A stretch of 64,000 nt of DNA from Anaeromyxobacter oryzisoli (GTDB lineage: Bacteria > Myxococcota > Myxococcia > Myxococcales > Anaeromyxobacteraceae). Below are positions 1 to 12,476 of this stretch, piece after piece. The DNA is taken from assembly GCF_022690765.1 (NCBI RefSeq), contig NZ_JALCZA010000009.1:52191-116190 (forward strand). Reading direction: 5' to 3'. Position 1 is the stretch's first letter. The number at the start of each line of letters is the position of its first letter. Both the position numbers and the translations under genes were made by a program. The notes under the pieces are model-generated. The model made no database searches. It was not told the DNA's origin and saw only the letters and a list, made by a program, of their open reading frames with translations.

Positions 1-255
1 GTGAACCTGGGCGCGCGGCAGGAGCTCATCTTCCGCGCCGGCGCGAACGGCACGATGGTCGGGAACTACCTCACCAGCGCCGGCCGCGCGCCGGACGCGA
101 CGGTCACGATGGTCGAGGCGCAGGGGCTCCGGCTCCGGGCGCCGGGGACGGGGCGGGCGTGGTCGTTCGCCGGCCGCGCCCCCCACGACGCGGACTGGAA
201 CGAGCGCGCGCTCGAGAAGCGCTCCGACCCGCGCCCCCTCCCGGTGGTCCGCTAG
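1..255 (+). CDS. bioB: Biotin synthase BioB, C-terminal fragment
   Basis: This is the last part of a radical-SAM biotin synthase that inserts sulfur into dethiobiotin. The reading frame is already open at base 1, so the GTG there is probably an internal codon and the gene starts upstream of the window. The visible 84 residues contain the C-terminal BioB signature ([16 protein letters not shown], near residues 10-25) followed by the usual MVEAQGL stretch. The radical-SAM cysteines lie outside the window. It ends with TAG three bases before the bioF ATG, so the two biotin genes form an operon. Function is confident; the true start cannot be seen. Confidence 0.88.
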   Translation: MNLGARQELIFRAGANGTMVGNYLTSAGRAPDATVTMVEAQGLRLRAPGTGRAWSFAGRAPHDADWNERALEKRSDPRPLPVVR

Positions 256-258
256 CCG

Positions 259-1440
259 ATGGCCCGCGCCGCGCTCGGCTGGATCCCGCAGGAGCTCGAG
301 GCGCTCGAGGCGCGTGGGCTCCGGCGCTCGCTCGAGACGCTCGCCCCGCTCCAGGGGCCGGTGGTCGAGGTCGGCGGCCGGCGGCTCGTGAACCTCTGCT
401 CGAACGACTACCTCGGGCTCGCCGCCGATCCGCGCCTCCGCCGCGCGGCCGCGGAGGGCGCGGAGCGGGCGGGGGCCGGGGCGGGGGCGTCGCGGCTCGT
501 CGCCGGCGATCTCCCCGTCCACCGCGCGCTCGAGGCGCGCCTCGCCGCGTGGAAGGGGACGGAGGGCGCGCTCCTCTTCAACTCCGGCTACCACGCCAAC
601 GCCGGCGTCCCCCCCGCGCTGGTCGGCCGCGACGACGCGATCTTCGCCGACGTCCTGAACCACGCGTCCATCGTGGACGGCTGCCTCCTGTCGCGGGCCC
701 GCCTGCTGCGCTACCGGCACGGCGACGTGCAGGAGCTGTCGGACCTCCTCTCGCGGACGCGGGCGCGCCGCCGGCTCGTGGTGACGGACGCGGTGTTCTC
801 CATGGACGGGGACGCGGCGCCCCTCCGGGAGATCGCGGCGCTCTGCGATCGTCACGGCGCGATGCTGTACGTGGACGAGGCGCACTCCGCCGGGCTGCTC
901 GGCCCGACCGGCGCCGGCCTCGCCGAGGCGCTCGGGGTGGCGGATCGCGTGGACGTGCACATGGGCACGCTCGGGAAGGCGCTCGGCGCGTTCGGCGCGT
1001 ACGTCGCCGGCGCCCGCCCGCTGGTGGACCTGCTCGTGTCCCGGGCGCGGACCTTCGTGTTCACCACCGCCCTGCCGCCGGCGGCGTGCGCCGCGGCGCT
1101 CGCGGGGCTCGAGGTGGTCGCCGCGGAGCCGGCGCGGCGCGCCCACGTCCTCGCCCTCACCGAGCGGGCGAAGGCGGGTCTCTCGCGGCTCGGGTTCGAC
1201 ACCTCCCGGGTGGTGGCCCCCATCCTGCCGGTGGTGCTCGGCAGCGAGGCGCGCGCCCTGGCCGCGTCGGCGGCGCTCCGGGAGCGCGGCTACTTCGTGC
1301 GGGCGATCCGCCCGCCGACGGTGCCGCGCGGCACGAGCCGGCTCCGGGTCGCGCTCTCGGCGGCGCACGACGAGGCGCAGGTGGACGGGCTCCTCGCGGC
1401 CCTCGCCGAGATCCTGCCCGGGCTGCCGCCGGCCGAGTAG
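259..1440 (+). CDS. bioF: 8-amino-7-oxononanoate synthase (BioF)
   Basis: PLP-dependent alpha-oxoamine synthase that condenses pimeloyl-ACP (or -CoA) with alanine in biotin synthesis. The 393-residue length is normal for BioF (about 384 in E. coli). Visible features are the substrate-region motif LCSNDYLGLA near 46-55, FNSGYHANAG near 107-116, DEAHSAG at 206-212 and the PLP-lysine motif GTLGKALG with Lys240. The ATG follows the bioB stop by three bases, which implies co-transcription and coupling. Closely related family members are 2-amino-3-ketobutyrate CoA ligase and serine palmitoyltransferase, but the bioB neighbour favours BioF. Confidence 0.95.
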   Translation: MARAALGWIPQELEALEARGLRRSLETLAPLQGPVVEVGGRRLVNLCSNDYLGLAADPRLRRAAAEGAERAGAGAGASRLVAGDLPVHRALEARLAAWKGTEGALLFNSGYHANAGVPPALVGRDDAIFADVLNHASIVDGCLLSRARLLRYRHGDVQELSDLLSRTRARRRLVVTDAVFSMDGDAAPLREIAALCDRHGAMLYVDEAHSAGLLGPTGAGLAEALGVADRVDVHMGTLGKALGAFGAYVAGARPLVDLLVSRARTFVFTTALPPAACAAALAGLEVVAAEPARRAHVLALTERAKAGLSRLGFDTSRVVAPILPVVLGSEARALAASAALRERGYFVRAIRPPTVPRGTSRLRVALSAAHDEAQVDGLLAALAEILPGLPPAE

Positions 1441-1515
1441 GCATGGGGCGCCGGCGCGGCGGCGGAGGCCGCCGTGGGGGCGCGGCGGCCGGGCGGCGGG
1501 TTATCATCGGTGACC

Positions 1516-1752
1516 ATGAACGGCCCCGCCTCCCTCGGCCGGATGCTCCTCGTGCTCGGCGCGATCCTCGCGGGCGTCGGGCTGCTCCTGGTGCTCTCCG
1601 AGCGGTTCCCGTGGCTGCGCCTCGGGCGCCTCCCGGGCGATCTCTCGGTGGAGCGGGAGCACTACCGGTTCTACTTCCCGCTCGGCACGTCGATCCTCCT
1701 CTCGGTCATCCTCTCGCTGGTGCTCTGGCTCCTCGGCCGCCGCGGGCGGTGA
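1516..1752 (+). CDS. DUF2905-family small membrane protein
   Basis: A 78-residue protein with two predicted membrane segments (about residues 6-24 and 52-72) separated by a short loop carrying the family signature LGRLPGDL and later FYFPLGTSILLS. This pattern matches the DUF2905 family of small inner-membrane proteins of unknown function. The ATG at 1516 was chosen because it begins the conserved MN...GR segment; a GTG six bases upstream is also in frame. It lies about 75 bases after bioF on the same strand. No function is proposed. Confidence 0.85.
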   Translation: MNGPASLGRMLLVLGAILAGVGLLLVLSERFPWLRLGRLPGDLSVEREHYRFYFPLGTSILLSVILSLVLWLLGRRGR

Positions 1753-1819
1753 GCCGGCGGCCGCGGCGCGCGAGCCCTGCGCCTCCGTCGCGCGAGGCGC
1801 GGCGCGCAGCCGGTCGTCA

Positions 1820-3031
1820 TCAAATCCCGAGCTGCTGCACCTGGTACCCGCGCTCGCGCAGGGCCTTCAGGATCTCGTCCACGTGCTCGTGCCCGCGCGT
1901 CTCGAGCGTGAGCTGGAGGGTGGTGTCGCCGAAGCGCGTCGCGAACGCGCGCGAGTGGTGGACCTCGATGACGTTCGCCCGGTGGGTCGCGATGATGCTC
2001 GACACCTTGGCGAGCTGGCCCGGCTTGTCCATGAGCGCGACGCTGACGCGGACGAGGCGGCCGTCCTTCACGAGGCCGCGCTCGATGATGCGGGCGACGA
2101 GGTTCACGTCGATGTTGCCGCCCGAGACCACCGCCACGACGCGCTTGCCGGAGACCCCGCGGATCCGCCGCTGCATCAGCGCCGCGACGCCCACCGCGCC
2201 GGCGCCCTCGGCGACGGTCTTCTCCTTCTCGAGGAGGTAGAGGATCGCGCTCGCGATCTCCTCCTCCGAGACGGTCACGATCTCGTCCACGAGGGCCCGG
2301 ACGTGCTCGAAGGTGAGGTCGCCCGCGCGCTTCACCGCGATGCCGTCGGCGATGGTGCTCGCGTTCTCGAGGGTCACCGGCCCGCCCGCCTCGATGGCGG
2401 CGAGCATGCAGGGCAGGACCTCGGTCTCGACGCCGATCACCTTCACCGAGGGGTTGAGCGCCTTCGCGGCCACCGCGACCCCGGCGACGAGCCCGCCGCC
2501 GCCGACCGGGACGACGATGAAGTCCGCGTCGGCGACCTGCTCGAGGATCTCGAGGGCGATGGTCCCCTGGCCCGCGATGATGGCGGGGTCGTCGAAGGGG
2601 TGCACGAACGTGAGCCCCTCGGCCTGCTCGAGCCGGCGAGCCTCCGCGCAGGCCTCGTCGTACGAGGCGCCGTGCAGGACGATCTGCGCCCCGTGCGCGC
2701 GGGTGTTCGCCACCTTCATGATGGGCGTGCTCTCGGGCATCACGATGGTCGCCGCGATCCCGAGGCGGCCGGCGTGGTACGCGACGGCCTGGGCGTGGTT
2801 GCCGGCGCTCGCCGCGATGAGCCCCCGCGCGCGCTCCGCCGGGCCGAGCAGCAGGATCTTGTTGAGCGCCCCACGCTCCTTGTAGGCGCCCGTCATCTGG
2901 AGGTTCTCGAGCTTCAGGTAGGCGCTCGCGCCGATGAGCTTCGAGAACGTCTCGCTCCGGGCGCAGGGGGACACGTAGATGCGATCGCGGATGCGGCCGA
3001 GGGCGGCCTGGACGTCGGGGAGCGTCACCAT
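1820..3031 (-). CDS. ilvA: Threonine/serine ammonia-lyase with C-terminal ACT domain
   Basis: PLP enzyme of fold type II that deaminates threonine to 2-oxobutyrate and ammonia. The 403-residue protein has the PLP lysine in AYKERGA (Lys51), the SAGNHA motif at 75-80 and the glycine-rich phosphate loop GGGGL at 177-181. Its last 75 or so residues form a single ACT domain (GRLVRVSVALMDKPGQL onward), the arrangement of the shorter, catabolic/TdcB-like or TIGR01127 type rather than the long two-ACT biosynthetic form. The ATG at 3031 is preceded by GAGGT at good spacing, which excludes the longer open frame upstream. It is convergent with the DUF2905 gene. Confidence 0.92.
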   Translation of the reverse strand: MVTLPDVQAALGRIRDRIYVSPCARSETFSKLIGASAYLKLENLQMTGAYKERGALNKILLLGPAERARGLIAASAGNHAQAVAYHAGRLGIAATIVMPESTPIMKVANTRAHGAQIVLHGASYDEACAEARRLEQAEGLTFVHPFDDPAIIAGQGTIALEILEQVADADFIVVPVGGGGLVAGVAVAAKALNPSVKVIGVETEVLPCMLAAIEAGGPVTLENASTIADGIAVKRAGDLTFEHVRALVDEIVTVSEEEIASAILYLLEKEKTVAEGAGAVGVAALMQRRIRGVSGKRVVAVVSGGNIDVNLVARIIERGLVKDGRLVRVSVALMDKPGQLAKVSSIIATHRANVIEVHHSRAFATRFGDTTLQLTLETRGHEHVDEILKALRERGYQVQQLGI

Positions 3032-3245
3032 GTGGACCTCGACCGTATCCGGGCGCGGGGGAGCCCGGCAAGCGGAGGCCTTCAAGGAGCCGGCGGTGAC
3101 GGCGCAGGGGGTCGGACGGCGGCTTGCCCGGAGCCGGGGATCGGCGCGAGGCGACGAGTGGAGCACGTCGCCGGGCGGGACGCACGACCGGCGCGCGGAC
3201 CGGGGCCGCGCCGGTCCCGCGCGGTCGCGCCCGTTCGCGAGAGCT

Positions 3246-3773
3246 TCAGTGCTGCACCAGGCGGCGCGCCAGCTCCACGCGGTTGCGCACGCCCAGCTTG
3301 TCGAAGATCGTCTTGAGGTGGCTCTTCACGGTCTGGGAGGCGATGCCGAGCCGCTCGGCGACCTCGCGCGACCGCAGCCCGTCGGCGACGAGGAGGGCGA
3401 CCTCGCGCTCGCGCTGGGTCAGCCCGTCCGCCGGCGCCGCCGTGGCCGCCTCGGGGCCGAGCTGCAGCGGCTCGGGGAGCGGCTCACGCCAGAGGTGGAG
3501 CTGCGTCCTGCCCTTGCCGACGGCGGTGACCTCGATGCGGAGCCGCTCGCCGTGTCCCTCCATGAGGAGGGTCCGACGGATCCCGGGCGGACCGCTCTGG
3601 GCTCCCTCGGTGAGGCCCTTCAGCTCGGTGGGAACGGGCGAGCCCTCCGCGGCGTCGGCGAAGAAGACCTTCAGCATCTCCTCCGCCTGGCGGTCGCATC
3701 GGAGCAACCCGTCGGCATCGCAGTGAGCGGCGGCGCCCCGGGGAGCCGGGACTCGAACGTTCGCGCGCATCAT
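3246..3773 (-). CDS. LuxR-type HTH transcriptional regulator
   Basis: A 175-residue regulator. The C-terminal 60 residues are a LuxR/GerE helix-turn-helix, with the hallmark LTQREREVALLVADG followed by EVAERLGIASQTVKSHL and ending in a helix that contacts DNA. The N-terminal part is a short sensory region without a recognised receiver domain; it lacks the phosphoacceptor pattern of response regulators. The start is placed at the first of two adjacent ATGs because an AGGGGG ribosome site sits seven bases upstream. Upstream lies a 470-bp AT-richer intergenic stretch that may hold its promoter. Target genes are unknown. Confidence 0.85.
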   Translation of the reverse strand: MMRANVRVPAPRGAAAHCDADGLLRCDRQAEEMLKVFFADAAEGSPVPTELKGLTEGAQSGPPGIRRTLLMEGHGERLRIEVTAVGKGRTQLHLWREPLPEPLQLGPEAATAAPADGLTQREREVALLVADGLRSREVAERLGIASQTVKSHLKTIFDKLGVRNRVELARRLVQH

Positions 3774-4245
3774 GACTGCACCCCCTGTCAACAACGTCTT
3801 TCAACGGTGTGTAGACAGGACCCACATACTACAGACGTTCGATCGAGTGATCATCGTACCCCCAAACCCGCTCCGAACTCTTTTGGGGTTGCGGCGGGTT
3901 ACGTCATCTTCCCATACGATCGAGGTAATCCTTCTATTCCAGCCTACATGGGCCTACGGGTCCCGCGGCGCCGCCACGATCGAGACTTCGAGGTCGCCGG
4001 CTACGCGACGCCAGGATCCCCCGGGGTCCGCTGCACCCGGCTCGAAACCGCCGGCCGTGCTGAACGCCGACGCCGAGACGGCAGGCGCGCGACGCCCACG
4101 CTCGTCCGAAGCGTCGAGCGCGGGGGCACGCCGGCCGTGCGCCCGCTCCCACCCGCGCGCGTGTCATGGCGCGCCCGCTTGCGTCGAGCGCCACAGCAGC
4201 TCGATGCGAGTGGGTGTCGCCATCGCTCGCGTGTACGATGTCGCC
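3774..4245. other. Intergenic region with AT-richer segment
   Basis: No convincing gene is visible between the LuxR-type regulator and the GNAT gene. The first 180 bases are clearly richer in A and T than the rest of the window. They contain an inverted pair AACGTCT (3793-3799) and AGACGTT (3833-3839), and probably carry the regulator's promoter and operator. The remainder is GC-rich and ends in a palindromic dispersed repeat at 4166-4223. Confidence 0.5.
4166..4223. repeat. Dispersed palindromic repeat, compact copy
   Basis: A left arm (4166-4190, beginning ATGGCGCGCCCGC) and a right arm (4197-4223, ending GGGTGTCGCCAT) are imperfect inverted copies separated by six bases, so the whole unit can fold into one hairpin. 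Related arms occur at 13864, 19268, 19900-20080, 21581 and 40928. This looks like a REP- or MITE-like element; no transposase for it is visible in the window. Confidence 0.75.
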
Positions 4246-5055
4246 GTGAGCGCGCCGCCTCCCGGGATACTCGCCGCCGAAGAGCTCGCGCGCCGCATCG
4301 AGCGGGCGGAGGCGGAGCAGCTCGCCCGGACGGGCGCGCCCGGCGTCGCGGGAACGCTCGAGGTCGGGGGAGGGCTCGCCGTCTCCAAGGGGCCGGGGTC
4401 CCCGTTCAACGTCGCCAACGCGCTCGGGCTCGGCGGGCCGGTCACCGCCGAGGACGTGGACGCCGTCGAGCGTCACCTCGGCGCGGGCGGCGGCGCGATC
4501 CGCATCGCGCTCGCCGCGCCGGCGCACCCGTCGCTCGGCGCGGAGCTGGCGCGCCGAGGCTATCGCCTCGATCGCTTCCACCTCGTCTGGTGGCGCCCGC
4601 CGGGGCGGGCGCCGGCGCCGGACTTCCAGTGGGAGGTCCGGCCGATCGTCCGCGGCGAGGAGCAGGCGTGGGGCGAGACCTTCGCCCTCGCGTACTTCGG
4701 CCGGCTGCCGCCGTCCGACGCGATGCTCGAGGCGCTGCTCGCGATGCCGCGCGCGGAGGGGAACGTCTGCTTCGCAGCGTTCGAGGCCGGGCGGCCGGTC
4801 GGCGTCGCGATCGCCTCCGCGCACGGCGGCGTCGCGACGCTCTCCGGGGCGGGCGTCCTCCCCGCCCACCGCGGCCGGGGCATCCAGCGCGCGCTCGTCG
4901 CCGCGCGGCTGGACTGGGCGGCGGCGCAGGGCTGCGATCTCGCCGCCTCCGCCACCGATCCCGGCACCGCCTCGCAGCGCAACCTCGAGCGCTCCGGCTT
5001 CCGCTGCGCCTATCCCCGCGCGATCCTCGTGCGGGAGCCGGCGCGGTGGGCGTGA
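4246..5055 (+). CDS. GNAT-family N-acetyltransferase
   Basis: About 269 residues. The C-terminal half has the acetyl-CoA-binding pattern of GNAT enzymes: a beta-strand (VATLSGAGVLPAHRGRG) followed by an R/Q-x-x-G-x-G/A-like turn RGRGIQRALVAAR, and then the ATDPGTASQRNLERSGF segment typical of the last GNAT motif. The N-terminal half is a divergent second domain. The start is uncertain: GTG 4246, GTG 4231 and ATG 4204 are all in frame, and the last lies inside the dispersed repeat. No clear ribosome site is seen for any of them. The substrate is unknown. Confidence 0.78.
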   Translation: MSAPPPGILAAEELARRIERAEAEQLARTGAPGVAGTLEVGGGLAVSKGPGSPFNVANALGLGGPVTAEDVDAVERHLGAGGGAIRIALAAPAHPSLGAELARRGYRLDRFHLVWWRPPGRAPAPDFQWEVRPIVRGEEQAWGETFALAYFGRLPPSDAMLEALLAMPRAEGNVCFAAFEAGRPVGVAIASAHGGVATLSGAGVLPAHRGRGIQRALVAARLDWAAAQGCDLAASATDPGTASQRNLERSGFRCAYPRAILVREPARWA

Positions 5056-5076
5056 CCGCTCGCGAGGTGACCACCC

Positions 5077-5775
5077 ATGGACGCAGCCCCTCCCGGACCC
5101 GCCCCGCTGTGCGCGCGCCTCCGCGCCCTCGCCCTGCCGCGCGGAGAGGAGGCGGTGCATGGCGCCCGCGGCGTCCGGCTCACCCAGCGCGGGGAGCTGT
5201 CCGCTGCGCCCGGCGCGCGGTGGATCCGCTTCACCGCGGAGCAGACGATCGACGCTTCGCGGAGCGCGTTCCGGTGGGTCGCGACGGTGAAGGCCGGGGG
5301 CGTCCGGGCGCTCACCGCCACCGACGCCTACGAGGACGGGCACGGGTCGCTCGTGCTCCGCGCGGGCGGCCTCGTCCCGGTCGCGCGGAGCGAGGGACCC
5401 GAGGCCGATCGCGGCGAGCTGCAGCGATACCTCGGCGAGGTGGTGCTCTGCCCGCCCGCGCTGGTGCTGCACCCGTCGCTCGAGTGGTCGGCGATCGGCC
5501 CGGACTCGGCGCGCCTGCGGGACCGGGCCGATCCCACCGGCGCGACGGTGGACCTCTCGCTGGACGAGGCGCGGGGCGCGGTCACCTGCCGGGCCGACCG
5601 GCCGCGGGTCGTGGGGAGGCGGGCCGTGACCACGCCGTGGCTCGCCCTGTGCGACCAGCCGCGGGAGTGGGACGGGCTGCGCATCCCCACGCGGATCGAG
5701 GTCCGCTGGCTGCTCCCCGAGGGCCCGTTCACCTACTTCCGGGCCGAGGTGACCTCGCTCGAGCTGCTCCGGTAG
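5077..5775 (+). CDS. DUF6544-family protein (conserved, unknown function)
   Basis: A 232-residue soluble protein resembling the DUF6544/DUF6920 family. Family-like features are an early RGELSAAPGARWIRFTAEQ segment near residues 36-55, a DAYEDGHGSL motif, and a GELQRYLGEVVLCPPAL segment in the middle. The Arg-Tyr-Leu core is the best-conserved part of the family. There is no signal peptide or membrane span. The gene follows the GNAT gene by 21 bases on the same strand and is probably co-transcribed. No catalytic role is known. Confidence 0.75.
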   Translation: MDAAPPGPAPLCARLRALALPRGEEAVHGARGVRLTQRGELSAAPGARWIRFTAEQTIDASRSAFRWVATVKAGGVRALTATDAYEDGHGSLVLRAGGLVPVARSEGPEADRGELQRYLGEVVLCPPALVLHPSLEWSAIGPDSARLRDRADPTGATVDLSLDEARGAVTCRADRPRVVGRRAVTTPWLALCDQPREWDGLRIPTRIEVRWLLPEGPFTYFRAEVTSLELLR

Positions 5776-5799
5776 CGTGCGGGGACGGCGCGACGGGGA

Positions 5800-6735
5800 T
5801 CAGCGCGCGCCGGCGAGCGCCTCGATCGCGGCGATCATCCGGCCGAGGAGCTCGTTCACCGGCGTCGGCACGCCGTGGCGGCGGCCCAGCGCCACGACGG
5901 CGCCGGCGAAGATCTCGACCTCGGTCTTCCGGCCGGCCTCGACGTCCTGGAGCATGGAGGTCTTCCCGTCGGGCGCGAGCGCCGCGATGATCGGGAAGAT
6001 CGCCTCGACGTCCGCCGGGGCGAGCGCGACGCCCTCGCCGCGCGAGACCGCCACCACCTCGAGCGCGGCGGCGCGGGCGAGCTCCCGGAGCTCCGGGACC
6101 GCGGCGAAGGCGCCGTAGGGGGCGCGGAGGATCGCGGAGACCTGGTTCACGCCCACGTTCAGCATGAACTTCTTCCACTGCGCGCGGAGGATGTCCGGGG
6201 GCACCTCGGCGGGGATCCCGGCGCGGTCGAGGAGGTCCTTCACGGCGCGGACGCGCGGGTCGGCCGGGTCGTTCGAGGGCGCGCCGAACACCAGCCGGCC
6301 GAGGTTCGCGTAGCGGGTGCGGGTCCCCTCGCGGAGCACGTCGTTCCCCACCACGAACGCGGGGAGCACCTTCTCCGCGCCGAACGCGCGGCCCAGGAGC
6401 GCCTCGCTGGTGATCCCGTTCAGGAGCGAGACGACGATGGTCTCGGCGCCCACCACGGCGCGGACGTCCTCGATCGCCTGGGCGAGGTGGTGCTGCTTCA
6501 CCGCGACGAGGAGCAGGTCGGCGGCCGGCGCGGGCTCGCCCGGCGCGAGGTAGCGCGGGTCGAGCCGGCGGCCGTTCACGGTGAGCCCCTCGCGCTCGAG
6601 CCGCGCTCGCCGCGCGCCGCCGGCGATCACGGCCAGCCCGGCGGGATCGACGTCGTGGAGCCGCGCGGCGTACGAGCTGCCCACCGCGCCCGCGCCGCAG
6701 ATCACCACCCGCTCGAGCCGCCGCACCGCGCCCAC
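5800..6735 (-). CDS. panE: 2-dehydropantoate 2-reductase (ketopantoate reductase)
   Basis: NADPH-dependent reductase making pantoate for pantothenate and CoA. The 311 residues match the PanE/ApbA length. Visible features are the Rossmann GAGAVGS loop at 14-20, the conserved LLVAVKQHHL segment with its lysine, LLNGITSE, and the C-domain WKKFMLNVGVNQ containing the catalytic-lysine region. The frame opens with GTG at 6735, and another GTG nine bases on is equally possible. It lies 17 bases downstream of the YciI-like gene and is probably in one transcript with dnaE and yciI. Some family members act on other 2-oxoacids. Confidence 0.87.
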   Translation of the reverse strand: MGAVRRLERVVICGAGAVGSSYAARLHDVDPAGLAVIAGGARRARLEREGLTVNGRRLDPRYLAPGEPAPAADLLLVAVKQHHLAQAIEDVRAVVGAETIVVSLLNGITSEALLGRAFGAEKVLPAFVVGNDVLREGTRTRYANLGRLVFGAPSNDPADPRVRAVKDLLDRAGIPAEVPPDILRAQWKKFMLNVGVNQVSAILRAPYGAFAAVPELRELARAAALEVVAVSRGEGVALAPADVEAIFPIIAALAPDGKTSMLQDVEAGRKTEVEIFAGAVVALGRRHGVPTPVNELLGRMIAAIEALAGAR

Positions 6736-6752
6736 CGCCCGCGCGCTCCGGC

Positions 6753-7031
6753 CTAGGGCTGCGCGCCGCCGACGGCGACGTGCCAGGGGAGGATCCGGTG
6801 CCCGGTCACGACCCCGTTCTTCACGTAGGGATCGCGCCGGACGAACTCCTCGACGTCGGCCTGCGTGCCCTGGAACACGAACAGCGCCCCGTTCGGCGGG
6901 TCGAACGCGCCGGCGAAGAGGAGCGTCCCCTTGCGGTTCAGCTCGGCGGCGAGGGCGAGGTGGCCGTCCCGGTGCGGCTTGCGCCGCTCGAGGACGTCCG
7001 GCACGTAGTCGTAGAAGAGGGCGAAGTACAT
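6753..7031 (-). CDS. YciI-like domain protein
   Basis: A 92-residue protein of the YCII/DGPF superfamily with the dimeric ferredoxin-like fold. It begins MYFALFYDYVPD and has the conserved histidine in HRDGHLALAAEL and the segment VEEFVRRDPYVKNGVV typical of the family's second half. Members are small stress or chlorocatechol-pathway related enzymes, and the specific role is unknown. It sits between dnaE (32-base gap) and panE (17-base gap) on the minus strand. Confidence 0.85.
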   Translation of the reverse strand: MYFALFYDYVPDVLERRKPHRDGHLALAAELNRKGTLLFAGAFDPPNGALFVFQGTQADVEEFVRRDPYVKNGVVTGHRILPWHVAVGGAQP

Positions 7032-7063
7032 GCCCCCGTGCTAGCGCAGATCGGCCCGCCGCG

Positions 7064-10765
<3,702 letters not shown>

Positions 10766-10848
10766 CGTGAGGCGCTGATCTAGCAGGCGCCCCTGACAGC
10801 GGCCACCGGGCAAGTGCCCGTGGGGTATGCGAGATTCGCGCTGTTCGT

Positions 10849-11280
10849 TCAGGGCGACGCGGGCTCGCCCGCCGCCTCGAACGCCCGCTCCAGATCCGCC
10901 CAGGAGCGGTCGTACTCCTCGTTCGCCGGCTCCCAGTTCGGATCGTCGAGATCCGACCGATCGCGCAGGAGCCGGGCCGTGGTGCGGAGGTGGCGCCGGA
11001 GCGCCTCCCGCTCTCCATGGGAGAGGGCGACGTACGGCGACGGCACCTCGTAGTCCCCCGTCATGTCGTCGAGGGAGCGGCGGATCCGCGCCACGTCGTC
11101 CTGCTCGATCCGGACCGCCGCCCGGCGCAGCCGGGCCACGTCGCGCCGGATTGCCTCGAGGCGCGTGTCCGCCGGGACCGGCGCTCCGTGCTCGCCGCCC
11201 CGCCGGCGTGCCGTCATCCAGCCCGACATCCGGGTGAGCCCGTCCTCGAGTCGCCGCAGGAAGCCCTCGCGCCCTTGCAT
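10849..11280 (-). CDS. Hypothetical protein (143 residues)
   Basis: Unrecognised soluble protein with many charged residues and long helices. A strong GGAGGAG ribosome site lies four bases before the ATG at 11280, which supports this start against a longer open frame. The C-terminal half (YVALSHGEREALRRHLRTTA and DPNWEPANEEYDRSWADLE) looks well ordered. There are no membrane spans, cysteine clusters or known motifs. It lies upstream of dnaE on the same strand with an 83-base gap. Confidence 0.7.
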   Translation of the reverse strand: MQGREGFLRRLEDGLTRMSGWMTARRRGGEHGAPVPADTRLEAIRRDVARLRRAAVRIEQDDVARIRRSLDDMTGDYEVPSPYVALSHGEREALRRHLRTTARLLRDRSDLDDPNWEPANEEYDRSWADLERAFEAAGEPASP

Positions 11281-11583
11281 GATCTCCTCCCGGCCAGGGA
11301 GGCGCCGCCACCGGCCGCGACGCGCCCCCAGCCTGGATGGTGCGTGGCGGAGGACGGCGGCGCAGCCCCCCGGCCGCAGCGCGCGGCGCGCGCTCACGCG
11401 GGGGAGCAAGGTGTTTGGCCGGAGGAGTGGCCGCGGATGAAGGTCGCCCCGGTTCTTCCGCGCGGAGGTGCCGCAGAGGAAGGTTCCCAGCCCCGAGTTC
11501 GAGGGCTCGGGAGGCCTGCCGGCGTTATCCACGCGGATGCCGTCGCTCGCGTCCTGCGATCCGGCGAGGCGAGAGGAGAGAGG
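11281..11583. other. Divergent intergenic region
   Basis: The 303 bases between the divergent hypothetical gene and the PsiE-like gene contain no convincing open frame. A weak hairpin of the form CCCGAG...CTCGGG lies near 11493-11512. No recognisable promoter consensus could be picked out. Confidence 0.4.
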
Positions 11584-12123
11584 GTGACCCAGGAGCGGAG
11601 TGGAGGGGGGAGCCGAACGCGCGCGATCGTCTCCCGGGCGTTCACGCACGTGCAGGACCTCGTCTACGTGGCGCTCGGGGTCCTGCTCTCGCTCAGCGCG
11701 GTCGCCTTGCTCGTCCAGGGCGGGATCGACCTCTTCCACGCCGTGGCGGCGGGCGTGGACGTGCGCGCGGTGGTGACGCTGCTCGACCGGATCCTCCTCG
11801 CGCTGATGATCGTGGAGCTGCTCTACACGGTGCAGGTCTCGTTCCGCGAGCACACCCTCGTGCCCGAGCCGTTCCTGCTCGTCGCCCTCATCGCGGCGGT
11901 GCGGCGGATCCTCGTCATCACCGCCGAGTTCGGGGCGCAGCCGCGGCTCGACGTGGAGGCCCTGCGCCACGTCATGCTCGAGCTGGCGCTCCTCACCCTG
12001 CTCATCGTGGTGCTGGTGGCGTCGATCGTGATCCTGAAGCGGCGCGGGCAGGAGGAGCCGCCCGCGTCGCACACCGGCTCGGGAGCGGGCGAGGAGGGCG
12101 GGGCGCGCGCGTCGGACGCGTGA
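11584..12123 (+). CDS. PsiE-family membrane protein
   Basis: A 179-residue protein with four predicted membrane helices (about 16-42, 55-80, 90-112 and 126-150). It matches the phosphate-starvation-inducible PsiE family through the loops FREHTLVPEPFLLVALIAA and RRILVITAEF. The C-terminus is a charged, disordered tail. The GTG start at 11584 follows a purine-rich GAGGAGAGAG stretch at suitable distance. No Pho box was seen, so phosphate control is not claimed. Its biochemical role is unknown in all members. Confidence 0.82.
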   Translation: MTQERSGGGSRTRAIVSRAFTHVQDLVYVALGVLLSLSAVALLVQGGIDLFHAVAAGVDVRAVVTLLDRILLALMIVELLYTVQVSFREHTLVPEPFLLVALIAAVRRILVITAEFGAQPRLDVEALRHVMLELALLTLLIVVLVASIVILKRRGQEEPPASHTGSGAGEEGGARASDA

Positions 12124-12141
12124 GGCGCGACGCGCTTCGCG

Positions 12142-12339
12142 CTAGTCCTTCCGGTGCTTGGCCGGATCGTGCCCCTTGCCCTTGTCGTGGCAGCGTCCGT
12201 CGCTCCAGCGGTGGCCCGGCGGGCAGTCGTCGTCGGCGGGCGCCGCGCGCACCGCCGCGTGGTGGCCGGGCACGACGACGCCGACGCATCCGGTCTGGAG
12301 GAGCACGAGGGTAGCGAGGCCGGCGAAGAAGGTCTTCAC
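12142..12339 (-). CDS. Small lipoprotein (65 residues)
   Basis: The GTG at 12339 is preceded by AAGGAG at good spacing, and the resulting product starts with a short positively charged end, a hydrophobic stretch and a lipobox LQTGC at residues 15-19. The mature part is short and rich in histidine, lysine and aspartate, with a C-P-P-G-H-x-W-x-D-G-x-C-H motif and a basic tail. It is probably an exported, lipid-anchored envelope protein of unknown function. It is convergent with the PsiE-like gene. Confidence 0.72.
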   Translation of the reverse strand: MKTFFAGLATLVLLQTGCVGVVVPGHHAAVRAAPADDDCPPGHRWSDGRCHDKGKGHDPAKHRKD

Positions 12340-12476
12340 GTGTAGGCTCCTTTCCTGCGCCGCGGGTCGGCCCTCGCGCGAGGCGCGCCGGGCGGATCCC
12401 GATCGGCGTGGTTGGGGGAGCGCAGCCTCCCACCCCTGCGGCGCCGCCGCAAGGTGGTGGAAGGTGGGACGGAGAG

